This document shows positions 1-6,291 of a stretch of 15,929 nt of DNA, in pieces (position 1 is the first letter of the stretch; each line of letters opens with the position of its first letter). The translations under genes were made by a program, and so were the position numbers. Location: positions 1 through 15,929 of the forward strand of contig JAITST010000137.1 in assembly GCA_031287585.1 (NCBI GenBank), given 5' to 3'. The notes beneath the pieces were generated by a model, which was not told where the DNA came from, did not search any database, and was given only the letters and a program-made list of their open reading frames with translations. Source of the DNA: Planctomycetaceae bacterium (lineage in GTDB: Bacteria; Planctomycetota; Planctomycetia; Pirellulales; Thermoguttaceae).

Positions 1-357
1 AGAATCAGAAACGAGGGCATTGTACTTCTTCAACGAGGAAATTTCAAAGCGTATTCGGAAGTGCCTTGGGTTCCCATCGTTCCATTTAGCATCGAGCCGG
101 ATGTAGTTTTTGTGTCTTCAGGCAGTCCCAAAATGATAAATTTTACATTTGAACATCCTGTTCAGATATTGAAAATAATGTCAAACGATACTTCTATTGT
201 TGCTACACTTGTAACATCTTCTAAAGATAAAACTCACTATACCGTCAACATTGAAAAAATTCAATACGAGATTATGGAGGATGTTGTTGAAATAATAATC
301 GAAACGGATGATAAATTATTTAAAAATATACGTGTCCCTGTTTGTGTGATAGAATAA
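1..357 (+). CDS. C-terminal part of a DUF1573-like protein (5' end outside window)
   Basis: The reading frame is open from the first base and ends at TAA. A GTG lies at position 61, but the 20 codons before it are also open and protein-like, so this is treated as the 3' end of a longer gene. The visible 118 residues are beta-rich and follow the pattern of the C-terminal half of planctomycetal DUF1573 proteins: a strand ending in a VPIVPF-type segment, then a residue run resembling 'PD-V-F-V-SSG', a middle part with alternating hydrophobics, and a final VPVCVIE strand. Proteins of this family are usually exported Ig-like (ASH/MSP-type) domains of unknown role. No signal peptide can be seen because the N-terminus is missing. 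The family assignment rests on pattern only and is moderate to weak; the existence of the coding frame is more secure. Confidence 0.6.
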   Translation, partial: RIRNEGIVLLQRGNFKAYSEVPWVPIVPFSIEPDVVFVSSGSPKMINFTFEHPVQILKIMSNDTSIVATLVTSSKDKTHYTVNIEKIQYEIMEDVVEIIIETDDKLFKNIRVPVCVIE

Positions 358-823
358 CTAGGTATTTATCCACTTCCGTGTTGGTCTTCTATGAATTGTC
401 CGCTTTTGCTATAACGGGCGGTGTTTGGCGGTATTAAGTGAGATGAGCGAAAATTAGATATGGGTTCGCAATATGCGTGCTTTGTTGTGAACTGGTACAA
501 TTCTTTTCTTTCTTCACGTCTTTGTGCCTTCGTGGTTAAAAAGATATGCAATAAAATACTCCGTCCTATCCCCGACCCCACGAGAATTGCAAAGTCATTT
601 TTTCGCAAGTAAGTAAGTGTAGGTAGGGTAGATAATTTTTGTCTGTTTTCACTAAATTTTTCACTGATTTGCCCATATTCGCAATTTCTTGTCCATGGAA
701 CGAGAAACTTTACTACTTTGCAATCGGCGTGTCCCCTACCCTTGCGTATTTGTTGTTTCGGTTTATACTTATACGTGTTTATCTCACGTATTACTTTTTA
801 CAACCAAACCAAACACAAAATTT
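358..823. other. Non-coding gap with a degenerate repeat arm
   Basis: This 466-bp stretch holds no gene I can support. Open frames across it on both strands look unlike proteins; one on the minus strand encodes a TTKAQRREE-type peptide that comes from translating the repeat arm at 506-543. The region upstream of 824 is AT-rich and probably contains the methyltransferase promoter, but no convincing pair of -35 and -10 boxes stands out. Confidence 0.5.
506..543. repeat. Degenerate half of a MITE/REP-like repeat
   Basis: The stretch contains CTTTGTG, then CGTGGTTAAAAAG. It matches the right inner arm of the palindromic element at 13097-13262, which has CTTTGTG followed by CGCGTTAAAAAAG in the same order and with similar spacing. 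No partner arm or terminal 16-mer is seen beside it, so it looks like a decayed or solo half. Repeats of the 'ctttgtg-cct-cgtggttaaa' style are, from memory, scattered through many bacterial genomes. Confidence 0.5.
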
Positions 824-1573
824 ATGGGACTTTTCGCTGACTTAAAAATAATTTCCAAAATGGTTTTTCATCGTTCGCACGGCGATGACCATAAGACACG
901 GCTGGATAATTTTTATGGTGTGCAGGCAGACGATTATGACGACTTCCGCAAACGATTGTTGCCCGGTCGCGAGCAACTCTGGAACGAACTCGTTGATAAC
1001 GGTGCTGCAAACGGCGTGGTTTGGTACGATATGGGCGGCGGCACAGGTTCTAACTTGCAGTATTTCGGAGATAATATCGCTCAGATGGAACGTGTATATG
1101 TTGTTGACCTCGCTTCGACGTTATTGAATGTTGCCGACCGTCGGATTCGGGAGCAGGGGTGGGAAAACGCGAAGGTCATAGAAGCGGACGCGACAACGTT
1201 TCTGCCGGAGGAGAAGCAGGTTGATGTTGTAACGTTTTCGTACTCGCTCACAATGATACCGGATTGGTTTGCCGCAATCGACCACGCGTACGAGATACTA
1301 AAACCGGGCGGACGAATCGGAGTTGTCGATTTTTATGTCTCACGCAAGTATCCGTCGGAAAATCACAAACGGCACGGCTGGACAAAGCGGACATTTTGGC
1401 CCGCATGGTTTTCACGCGACAACGTTTTCCCCTCACCCGACCACGTCCCGTACTTGCATCGTAAGTTTGATGTAGGTTATTTCTACGAGGGCTTAACAAA
1501 AATTCCGTACTTCCCGAATCCGTTTTTCAAAATGCCGTACTATATTTTCATCGGCAAAAAACCAAGTGAATAA
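824..1573 (+). CDS. Class I SAM-dependent methyltransferase, BtaB-like
   Basis: A 249-residue protein with a Rossmann-type SAM fold: motif I is YDMGGGTGSN at about 68-77, an acidic ribose-binding Asp follows VYVV at 95, EADA lies at 120-123, and LKPGGRIGVVDF at 159-170 is the post-motif strand. The N-terminal stretch HKTRLDNFYGVQADDYDDFR with LLPGRE nearby resembles the BtaB methyltransferases that N-methylate the homoserine head group of betaine lipids (DGTS), including the methyltransferase half of eukaryotic BTA1. The frame stays open to an ATG at 689, but the extra 45 residues look like translated intergenic DNA; the ATG at 824, giving MGLFADLKII, fits the family start, with a third ATG at 860. 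A BtaA partner is not in the window, so the substrate remains an inference; a menaquinone-type or other small-molecule methyltransferase is the alternative. Confidence 0.8.
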   Translation: MGLFADLKIISKMVFHRSHGDDHKTRLDNFYGVQADDYDDFRKRLLPGREQLWNELVDNGAANGVVWYDMGGGTGSNLQYFGDNIAQMERVYVVDLASTLLNVADRRIREQGWENAKVIEADATTFLPEEKQVDVVTFSYSLTMIPDWFAAIDHAYEILKPGGRIGVVDFYVSRKYPSENHKRHGWTKRTFWPAWFSRDNVFPSPDHVPYLHRKFDVGYFYEGLTKIPYFPNPFFKMPYYIFIGKKPSE

Positions 1574-1634
1574 TATTTATCACAAGACAATGTTCGTAAC
1601 ACACTTCACGTTTCCTCAATTTAGAAACTAATTA

Positions 1635-2528
1635 ATGAGAAAAAACATAACACGTTCAAAACGTAAATCGTCGAACACAATATCATCACGTAACCGCGCA
1701 AAACACGCTACCCGTGTAAAATTTGTGAAACGGACAACGAGCAGCCCGTCGCGGTTTGGCATTAAGAAAGCAGTTGCGTCTGTTTCTCCGTTTGAACATA
1801 CCAGCGACGATGCGGGTAAACCGCCGCGTTTGCAGAAGGTTCTCGCGTCAGCGGGGTTTGGCAGCCGGCGTGCTTGCGAAGAACTCATAACCGCCGGACG
1901 TGTCGAGATTGATAAACAGATTGTTACCGAACTCGGTGTTCGGGTTGACGTCGCGACGCAACACGTTCGCGTTGACGGTCAGTCGATACGTCCGAAGAAA
2001 CGGGTTTATATCGCGTTATACAAGCCGAAAGGTTTTCTTTGTACGCACGCCGATCAGCAAGGACGCAAACGTGCGGTAGATTTGTTGCCGGAAAATCTGG
2101 GGCAGGTTTTTCCTGTTGGCAGATTGGATATGAACAGCGAGGGCTTGTTGCTGTTGACGAATGACGGTGAACTTGGCGAGCGGCTCACGCATCCGCGTTA
2201 TGGAGTTAAGAAATTGTATCGTGTGTTGGTTGCGGGTGTTGTAACAAACGAGGAGTTGGCAAAGTTAAGAAGAGGAATCCGCGTCTCGGAAGGAATTTTG
2301 AGTGTTGACAGTATAATAGTGAAAAGTGTACACAAACTAAGTACAGTCTTGGACATAACGCTATCAGAGGGCAGAAACCGTGAAATCCGCAGAATGTTAG
2401 CGGCAACCGGACATAAGGTTATGCAATTGGTACGAATGTCAATCGGACAAATCAAACTTGGGAAAATGGTTCCGGGAGAATGGCGGCATTTATCAACAAG
2501 CGAAGTGAGACAGTTGTTTGAACAATAG
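1635..2528 (+). CDS. rluB: 23S rRNA pseudouridine synthase, RluB/RsuA family
   Basis: The 297-residue protein isomerises a uridine of rRNA to pseudouridine; RluB of E. coli acts on 23S U2605. Visible parts in order: a Lys/Arg/Ser-rich N-terminal tail (1-64), an S4 RNA-binding domain (about 65-115; RLQKVLASAGFGSRRACEEL), the RsuA-type core beginning at YIALYKPKG (about 125-133), the catalytic motif VGRLDMNSEGLLLLTNDG with nucleophile Asp165, KLYRVLVAG at 193-201, and the family signature EGRNREIRRML at 245-255. All key residues are present. The basic tail is longer than in E. coli and its bases are less ordered, a feature common in RluB-like proteins and presumably RNA-contacting. The ATG at 1635 keeps this tail; no internal start gives a better fit. 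Choice of RluB over RsuA/RluE/RluF is by overall pattern, not certain. Confidence 0.88.
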   Translation: MRKNITRSKRKSSNTISSRNRAKHATRVKFVKRTTSSPSRFGIKKAVASVSPFEHTSDDAGKPPRLQKVLASAGFGSRRACEELITAGRVEIDKQIVTELGVRVDVATQHVRVDGQSIRPKKRVYIALYKPKGFLCTHADQQGRKRAVDLLPENLGQVFPVGRLDMNSEGLLLLTNDGELGERLTHPRYGVKKLYRVLVAGVVTNEELAKLRRGIRVSEGILSVDSIIVKSVHKLSTVLDITLSEGRNREIRRMLAATGHKVMQLVRMSIGQIKLGKMVPGEWRHLSTSEVRQLFEQ

Positions 2529-2671
2529 ATTGTTTGAATCACATCGGCAACGTCATAATATACGATTATATTGACGAAGCGAAAAGTCATAATGTGCCGT
2601 GTGTTGAACGTGTACAGACGTGATTCGTATAGAGAAATTTTAATCAAATCTTTTCGTGGAGTATTCACGTG

Positions 2672-4360
2672 ATGCGTATAAATTTACTTTTCGTTATTAC
2701 GGTAACCGCTGTCGTTCTGTCGTTTTGCAATGCTAGTTTGTTTGCGGATGATAATGAACCAAACAATGATATTACGGTAACTGTAATAGTTTGTGATTTG
2801 GAAAATCGCCCGGCTGTGAACGTTAATTGTTACGCACATATTGTCGGTCCCGGTACGAGCCAAAACTTTTCGACACGAACAGACTCGAACGGTAAATTGT
2901 CATTCGAAACACGTGTCGGCGATTTCTTGCACGTCGAAGCACTTGATAATAAAGGTAACTGTTCACCGCCGGCGTTGGTTGAAATTACGGATGGCAAACC
3001 GAATCTTGATGTCAATCTCACTCTTAAACCGGCACCGAGAATTTCGATAACCATTAAGAATGTCCGTAGTGGAAAGCCCATTGTTAGCGAACCGCTTTCA
3101 ATACGACATAAATATACTACACCAAATGGTCAGCACATATCAACGCAGTCTCGTTGGGTAGAAACAAACGACGACGGTATTGCTACGTTATATTTACACA
3201 GCGGCGACTATATGATTTCCAACAATTTCATACATCGTGATTTCACTGTCAAGAAAGATGATACGGAAGTGTTAATTGAAGAACAAACTCTTCGTATGAG
3301 TCGTCGTCTGTTGCGTGTACAAGTAAATGACTCTGACGGCAAGCCGGTTGAAAACGCGGATGTACGGATTAACCCGCTGGAACAACTTATTCGGACAGAC
3401 CGCAACGGACAATGTTCTACACGTTTTGAGAGTTGTAATGCTCTAATTCGGGCGATTGTGAAAGATAAAGATAGAAAAACAATTTTACGTACAGCGATGA
3501 AATTTGCAAGTCGTGACATTGAAACCATAACTCTTACATTTCAACCAAACGTAACTGTTAAAGGAAAATTGATTGATATTGATACCAACAGACCAGCAAG
3601 TAATATGACGGTGAAATTATATTTATGCAGTGGATTTGATGTTGCAGGAAATCCACATGAATTTATTCCCGATGGCGACCACAGCGTTCAAACAAAGGAC
3701 GATGGTAGTTTTGAGTTTGAGGACTTGCCTGTCGGTGCGTTCTATACATTTGCGATTTACGAGAATGACCGTAAAACTTTCCTGCCTAACCGTAATACTT
3801 TCCTGCCTAATAGCGATGATCCAAATCTGTTTGTTCCAAACAAAGATGTTACACTGCCTGATGTAAAGGTACAATGTACACCGCCGGAGCAGCACTACAG
3901 CGCAGCAGGTTGGCTTTTCCGGGTGCCTGAAACAGAGGAACAGTTTATCCAACGTTTCTCGGCAGCGATTGAATCGGCAGCGTTGCGGGGACGAAAAACG
4001 TTGCTATATTTTGAAGAACGTTACAACATCAATGAACAAAAACTAAATCAGTATTCAGTAACACGACCGTTTATGTTTTCACTAAATCCGTTTATAAATA
4101 ATATTCTCGTTCGCGATGCTGCTAGCCGATATGAACGTGTTGGCGGTGAAGTGAATTTTTTGAATCCTAGCGATGATGTAGTTTTTATAACGAAGCAACT
4201 TGATATTGATTTGACAAAAGAAGAAACCGGTTTACTTTGCATTCTGGACGAACAAGGGAATTTGGTCGCCAAACGTAAGTTTTTGGAATTAACGTGTGAA
4301 GATGACGCGGGATTGGTTGATGTTGAGAAATTGAAAACGTTTCTTGAAAATGAAAAATGA
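2672..4360 (+). CDS. Exported Ig-like (carboxypeptidase-regulatory-type) repeat protein
   Basis: A Sec signal peptide is clear: MRINLLFVITVTAVVLSFCN with a cut near SLFA-DD. The mature protein contains about four beta-sandwich repeats (roughly 35-118, 124-208, 214-290 and 294-400), each with the 'V-D-G-P-A/V-N-V' and 'T-D-NG-F' pattern of carboxypeptidase-regulatory-like or transthyretin-like domains, e.g. NDSDGKPVENADVRI with TDRNGQ, and KDDGSFEFEDLPVG. The last 140 residues differ: KTLLYF at 443-448, then LLCILDEQGNLVAKRKFLEL, and a C-terminal helix; this resembles a thioredoxin fold but has no CxxC, so it cannot be a redox enzyme in that form. A GTG directly precedes the ATG; GGAG at 2658-2661 suits either. 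A weak promoter-like pair (TTGAAC, 18 bp, TATAGA) lies at 2604-2633. Likely a secreted or surface protein; specific role unknown. Confidence 0.75.
   Translation: MRINLLFVITVTAVVLSFCNASLFADDNEPNNDITVTVIVCDLENRPAVNVNCYAHIVGPGTSQNFSTRTDSNGKLSFETRVGDFLHVEALDNKGNCSPPALVEITDGKPNLDVNLTLKPAPRISITIKNVRSGKPIVSEPLSIRHKYTTPNGQHISTQSRWVETNDDGIATLYLHSGDYMISNNFIHRDFTVKKDDTEVLIEEQTLRMSRRLLRVQVNDSDGKPVENADVRINPLEQLIRTDRNGQCSTRFESCNALIRAIVKDKDRKTILRTAMKFASRDIETITLTFQPNVTVKGKLIDIDTNRPASNMTVKLYLCSGFDVAGNPHEFIPDGDHSVQTKDDGSFEFEDLPVGAFYTFAIYENDRKTFLPNRNTFLPNSDDPNLFVPNKDVTLPDVKVQCTPPEQHYSAAGWLFRVPETEEQFIQRFSAAIESAALRGRKTLLYFEERYNINEQKLNQYSVTRPFMFSLNPFINNILVRDAASRYERVGGEVNFLNPSDDVVFITKQLDIDLTKEETGLLCILDEQGNLVAKRKFLELTCEDDAGLVDVEKLKTFLENEK
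3776..3810 (+). repeat. 14-bp direct repeat inside the Ig-like gene
   Basis: ACTTTCCTGCCTAA occurs at 3776-3789 and again at 3797-3810. The 21-bp period keeps the frame and doubles the peptide TFLPN in a linker (about residues 370-381) between the last Ig-like repeat and the C-terminal domain. This looks like a recent in-frame slippage duplication. Confidence 0.8.
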
Positions 4361-4380
4361 ACGGCATTAAATTGTGTTTA

Positions 4381-4494
4381 GATACCAAGCCGCACACGCA
4401 GAGACGATGAACTGCCGCGTTTGTAGATTGCTTCTACAATGCGTGTGCGGGTTGTGGAAACCGTGTTAGTCAGACAACTAGCGTTTCCGGTATC
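4381..4494. other. Predicted three-stem structured element in a convergent gap
   Basis: The element fits between the stop codons of the two convergent genes. An outer stem GATACC/GGTATC (4381-4386 with 4489-4494) encloses two helices. The first is a perfect 11-bp stem, CCGCACACGCA with TGCGTGTGCGG (4390-4400 with 4440-4450), holding a nested 7-bp hairpin TTGTAGA/TCTACAA (4421-4427 with 4433-4439). The second is GGAAAC/GTTTCC (4456-4461 with 4483-4488), extended across a 3-nt bulge by six more pairs to a CAGACA loop. The second helix abuts the outer stem without unpaired bases on its 3' side. One G-U pair favours RNA read on the plus strand, but both strands can fold. There is no T-tract, so it is not a standard intrinsic terminator. 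It may protect mRNA 3' ends, be a small RNA, or act as a DNA cruciform. Confidence 0.5.
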
Positions 4495-4500
4495 AATAAT

Positions 4501-5805
4501 CTATTCGTACTTCCTCACCAGCACCGCCGATGCCTGTGATTGCGGGTTTACTGTTAGTTTTATAAATGATTGATTTTTTGTTGTTTGCTCTTCTTTTACT
4601 ACTTTTATTGGGCAGTCCGGGGCGTGGGTTTTGTAGTTTAGTGTCGGAAACAGAGTTTGATTCTTTATTGTCAGAACACCTGCTATCAGTTCTATTGTAC
4701 CAGAGCCAGCACCTAAATTTCCAAAATTTCCTTTCGCGGTTGTTACCGGTATATCATAGTCTCCGAAAATCTTTTTAATTGCTTGTGACTCGGCTCTGTC
4801 ACAACTTATTGAACCTAACCCGTGCGCGTTGATGTGTCCGATTTCGTTTGGTTTTGTTTCCGTCAATTCAAACAGACGCTTCATTACTCGTACCAATGTT
4901 TCTTCGCGGCGGTCATTGCCCGACTTGTCAAACGTTGAACTATAAGTTCCCGCTACGACTTCGGCAAGTATTGTTGCACCGCGTTTTTGTGCTGATTGTT
5001 CCGACTCCAACAACATCGCCCCCGCTCCTTCACCAAGTACCGTTCCGCAACGGTCACGGTCAAACGGTCGGCACGCGGTCACGGGATCGGCATCGGGCGG
5101 AGTCAGGTCTTCGAGTTGGATTGCCTGAACGAGTTTGTAAGGATGAACACGTGTTCCTGTTGTCCCGACCAACATCGCGTCTGCCTTGCCGTTGCGGATT
5201 ATGTTGACCGACTCGCCGATAACCGCACCGACCGACGCTTCGCGGAGTGTCATCGAGTTACTCGGACCTTCAAAGTCGTTGAGAATCGCAACGTGGCTCG
5301 CGGGCATATTCGGTAGATATTTGAGTTGCCAGAGCGGTGTCATTTTAGGCAGACCTTTGGCTGCCCAACGTGTGAAATCAAATTTGCCGTCGGTTATACA
5401 AGTCTGCACTCCCGTCATTAGTTCTTCCGGTGTCGTCACGATGTAGTCACTACCGAACGACACACCGACACGTTGCGGCGGGATTTGACCTTGCGACCAA
5501 CGGGCGTTATTCAGTGCGAGATTTGTTGCCGCTACCGCCATCAGAATTTCGCGTGACATTGTTTTCGATGCCTTGCGAATAGACTTGTTCAAATTCGCGT
5601 CAAGTTCACCGAACTGTTCGACATCACCGGTAAAATCAGTTATTGCCGACGAATAACGAATCGGCAGCGGCACGCCCCCATCTGACACCAGCGGGCGTAC
5701 ACCACTGCGTCCGCACGTCAACGCTTCCCAAAGCCCTTCGAGCGAAAGTGAAACCGGCGAAACAACGCCCATTCCTGTTATAACGACGCGACAATGTTTA
5801 TTCAT
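4501..5805 (-). CDS. Beta-ketoacyl-ACP synthase-like protein lacking catalytic Cys (CLF/KSQ-like)
   Basis: The 434-residue protein has the thiolase-fold ketosynthase pattern of FabF: VVITGMGVVSP at the N-terminus, FDRDRCGTVLGEGAGAMLLE (about 248-267), INAHGLGS with His328, and a GSGTIELIAG motif near 367. The nucleophile region reads GPSNSMTLREASVGAVIG where FabF has GPN-S--TACA--AH-IG, so Glu189 stands in place of the acyl-binding Cys. The second active-site His, normally in TGHLLGAAG, is Asn363 (FGNLGAGSG); Lys358 is kept. It therefore should not condense acyl chains by the usual Cys-His-His route. Chain-length factors and KSQ decarboxylases of polyketide pathways also lose this Cys, usually to Gln. 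It may pair with an active ketosynthase elsewhere, in a fatty acid or polyketide-like pathway. It stands alone here, with its own promoter at 5924-5952. Fold assignment is secure, function is not. Confidence 0.85.
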   Translation of the reverse strand: MNKHCRVVITGMGVVSPVSLSLEGLWEALTCGRSGVRPLVSDGGVPLPIRYSSAITDFTGDVEQFGELDANLNKSIRKASKTMSREILMAVAATNLALNNARWSQGQIPPQRVGVSFGSDYIVTTPEELMTGVQTCITDGKFDFTRWAAKGLPKMTPLWQLKYLPNMPASHVAILNDFEGPSNSMTLREASVGAVIGESVNIIRNGKADAMLVGTTGTRVHPYKLVQAIQLEDLTPPDADPVTACRPFDRDRCGTVLGEGAGAMLLESEQSAQKRGATILAEVVAGTYSSTFDKSGNDRREETLVRVMKRLFELTETKPNEIGHINAHGLGSISCDRAESQAIKKIFGDYDIPVTTAKGNFGNLGAGSGTIELIAGVLTIKNQTLFPTLNYKTHAPDCPIKVVKEEQTTKNQSFIKLTVNPQSQASAVLVRKYE

Positions 5806-5923
5806 TGATTATCTCAAAACCTTGAATCAGTCAGTGCAACGGATTGTTAATGTGTTGTTGAAACAACTCCTGTAATCTTACTAAAAACCTATAACTTAAC
5901 AAATTGTCAAAAAGGTGTCAACC

Positions 5924-5952
5924 ATTATAACCTTATTTTTCATTTGCGTCGA
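5924..5952 (-). promoter_or_regulatory. Probable promoter of the ketosynthase-like gene
   Basis: On the minus strand, TCGACG (4 of 6 matches to TTGACA) is followed after 17 bp by TATAAT, a perfect -10 box. This would give a leader of about 110 nt before the ATG at 5805. Basis is the sigma-70-type consensus only. Confidence 0.5.
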
Positions 5953-6015
5953 GAGTGGGGAAAGGAAAATTGGGATAATGAATAAATAAACACTATTTTC
6001 TTTCGTTCCCCCATC

Positions 6016-6043
6016 TGGACAGAAATGAAAAACGGGGTATAAT
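6016..6043 (+). promoter_or_regulatory. Probable promoter of the hydrogenase operon
   Basis: TGGACA (5 of 6 matches to TTGACA) is followed after 16 bp by a perfect TATAAT. A TTGACA lies just after it at 6049-6054, with no fitting -10 box, and may be part of a regulator site because it also occurs beside the divergent copy. The transcript would carry a leader of about 240 nt before the ATG at 6292. Confidence 0.6.
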
Positions 6044-6203
6044 GGTAGTTGACATCTGGAAAAACGCCCTTTTCGTTGTAGTAGCCTCCTGATTTTACGA
6101 GGATTGCTGTTTTGAGGCGGCGGTTTGATTAGAAGATGCCGGTGTTAATTTTGAGTGCGGCTGTAGGTTTAACTTTAATCAGATAGAATTGATAGATACA
6201 ACA

Positions 6204-6219
6204 GGGCATTTCTAAAAAC
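6204..6219. repeat. Solo terminal 16-mer of the MITE/REP-like element
   Basis: GGGCATTTCTAAAAAC here is identical to the left end of the palindromic element at 13097-13112, and 15 of 16 bases match the inverted right end of that element. No second end was found nearby, so it is a solo end or the remnant of a deleted copy. It falls in the leader of the hydrogenase transcript. Confidence 0.65.
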
Positions 6220-6291
6220 TTTTATCAGTCGATGGTGACGTGGAGAAGAAAGCCCTCAATAAAAATACACTTATTAGTGAAAGGGTTAAAA

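Larger units (their letters stand above)
5913..6056. repeat. Imperfect inverted repeat carrying divergent promoter-like segments
   Basis: A segment of about 40 bp at 6017-6056 on the plus strand recurs at 5913-5952 on the minus strand, pointing outwards. Shared blocks in the same order are GAC, AAATGAAAAA, GG, TATAATGG and TTGACA, with 1- to 2-nt spacing differences. Each copy contains a perfect -10 hexamer. This is either a duplicated promoter that serves both neighbours or the ends of a small mobile element. Confidence 0.55.

Noticed and set aside
366..608. An 80-residue minus-strand open frame containing TTKAQRREE
   Set aside because: This peptide comes from translating the repeat arm at 506-543. 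The remainder is not protein-like and there is no good ribosome site.
689..823. N-terminal extension of the methyltransferase from the ATG at 689
   Set aside because: The 45 extra residues are Cys/Thr/Tyr/Val-rich, unlike the family start, while the ATG at 824 gives a normal N-terminus.
2198..2668. 156-residue minus-strand open frame opposite the end of the pseudouridine synthase gene
   Set aside because: It lies mostly opposite a well-identified gene and shows no domain pattern.
4381..4494. Hammerhead-type ribozyme or integron attC site as an explanation for the stem structure
   Set aside because: The hammerhead core CUGANGA with a matching GAAA is absent in the right places, and the attC core sites (RYYYAAC and GTTRRRY) are not found at the ends.
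6232..6291. Earlier ATG for the hydrogenase
   Set aside because: It has no ribosome site and would lengthen an already long region before the twin-arginine motif. The ATG at 6292 has AAGGG 6 nt upstream.
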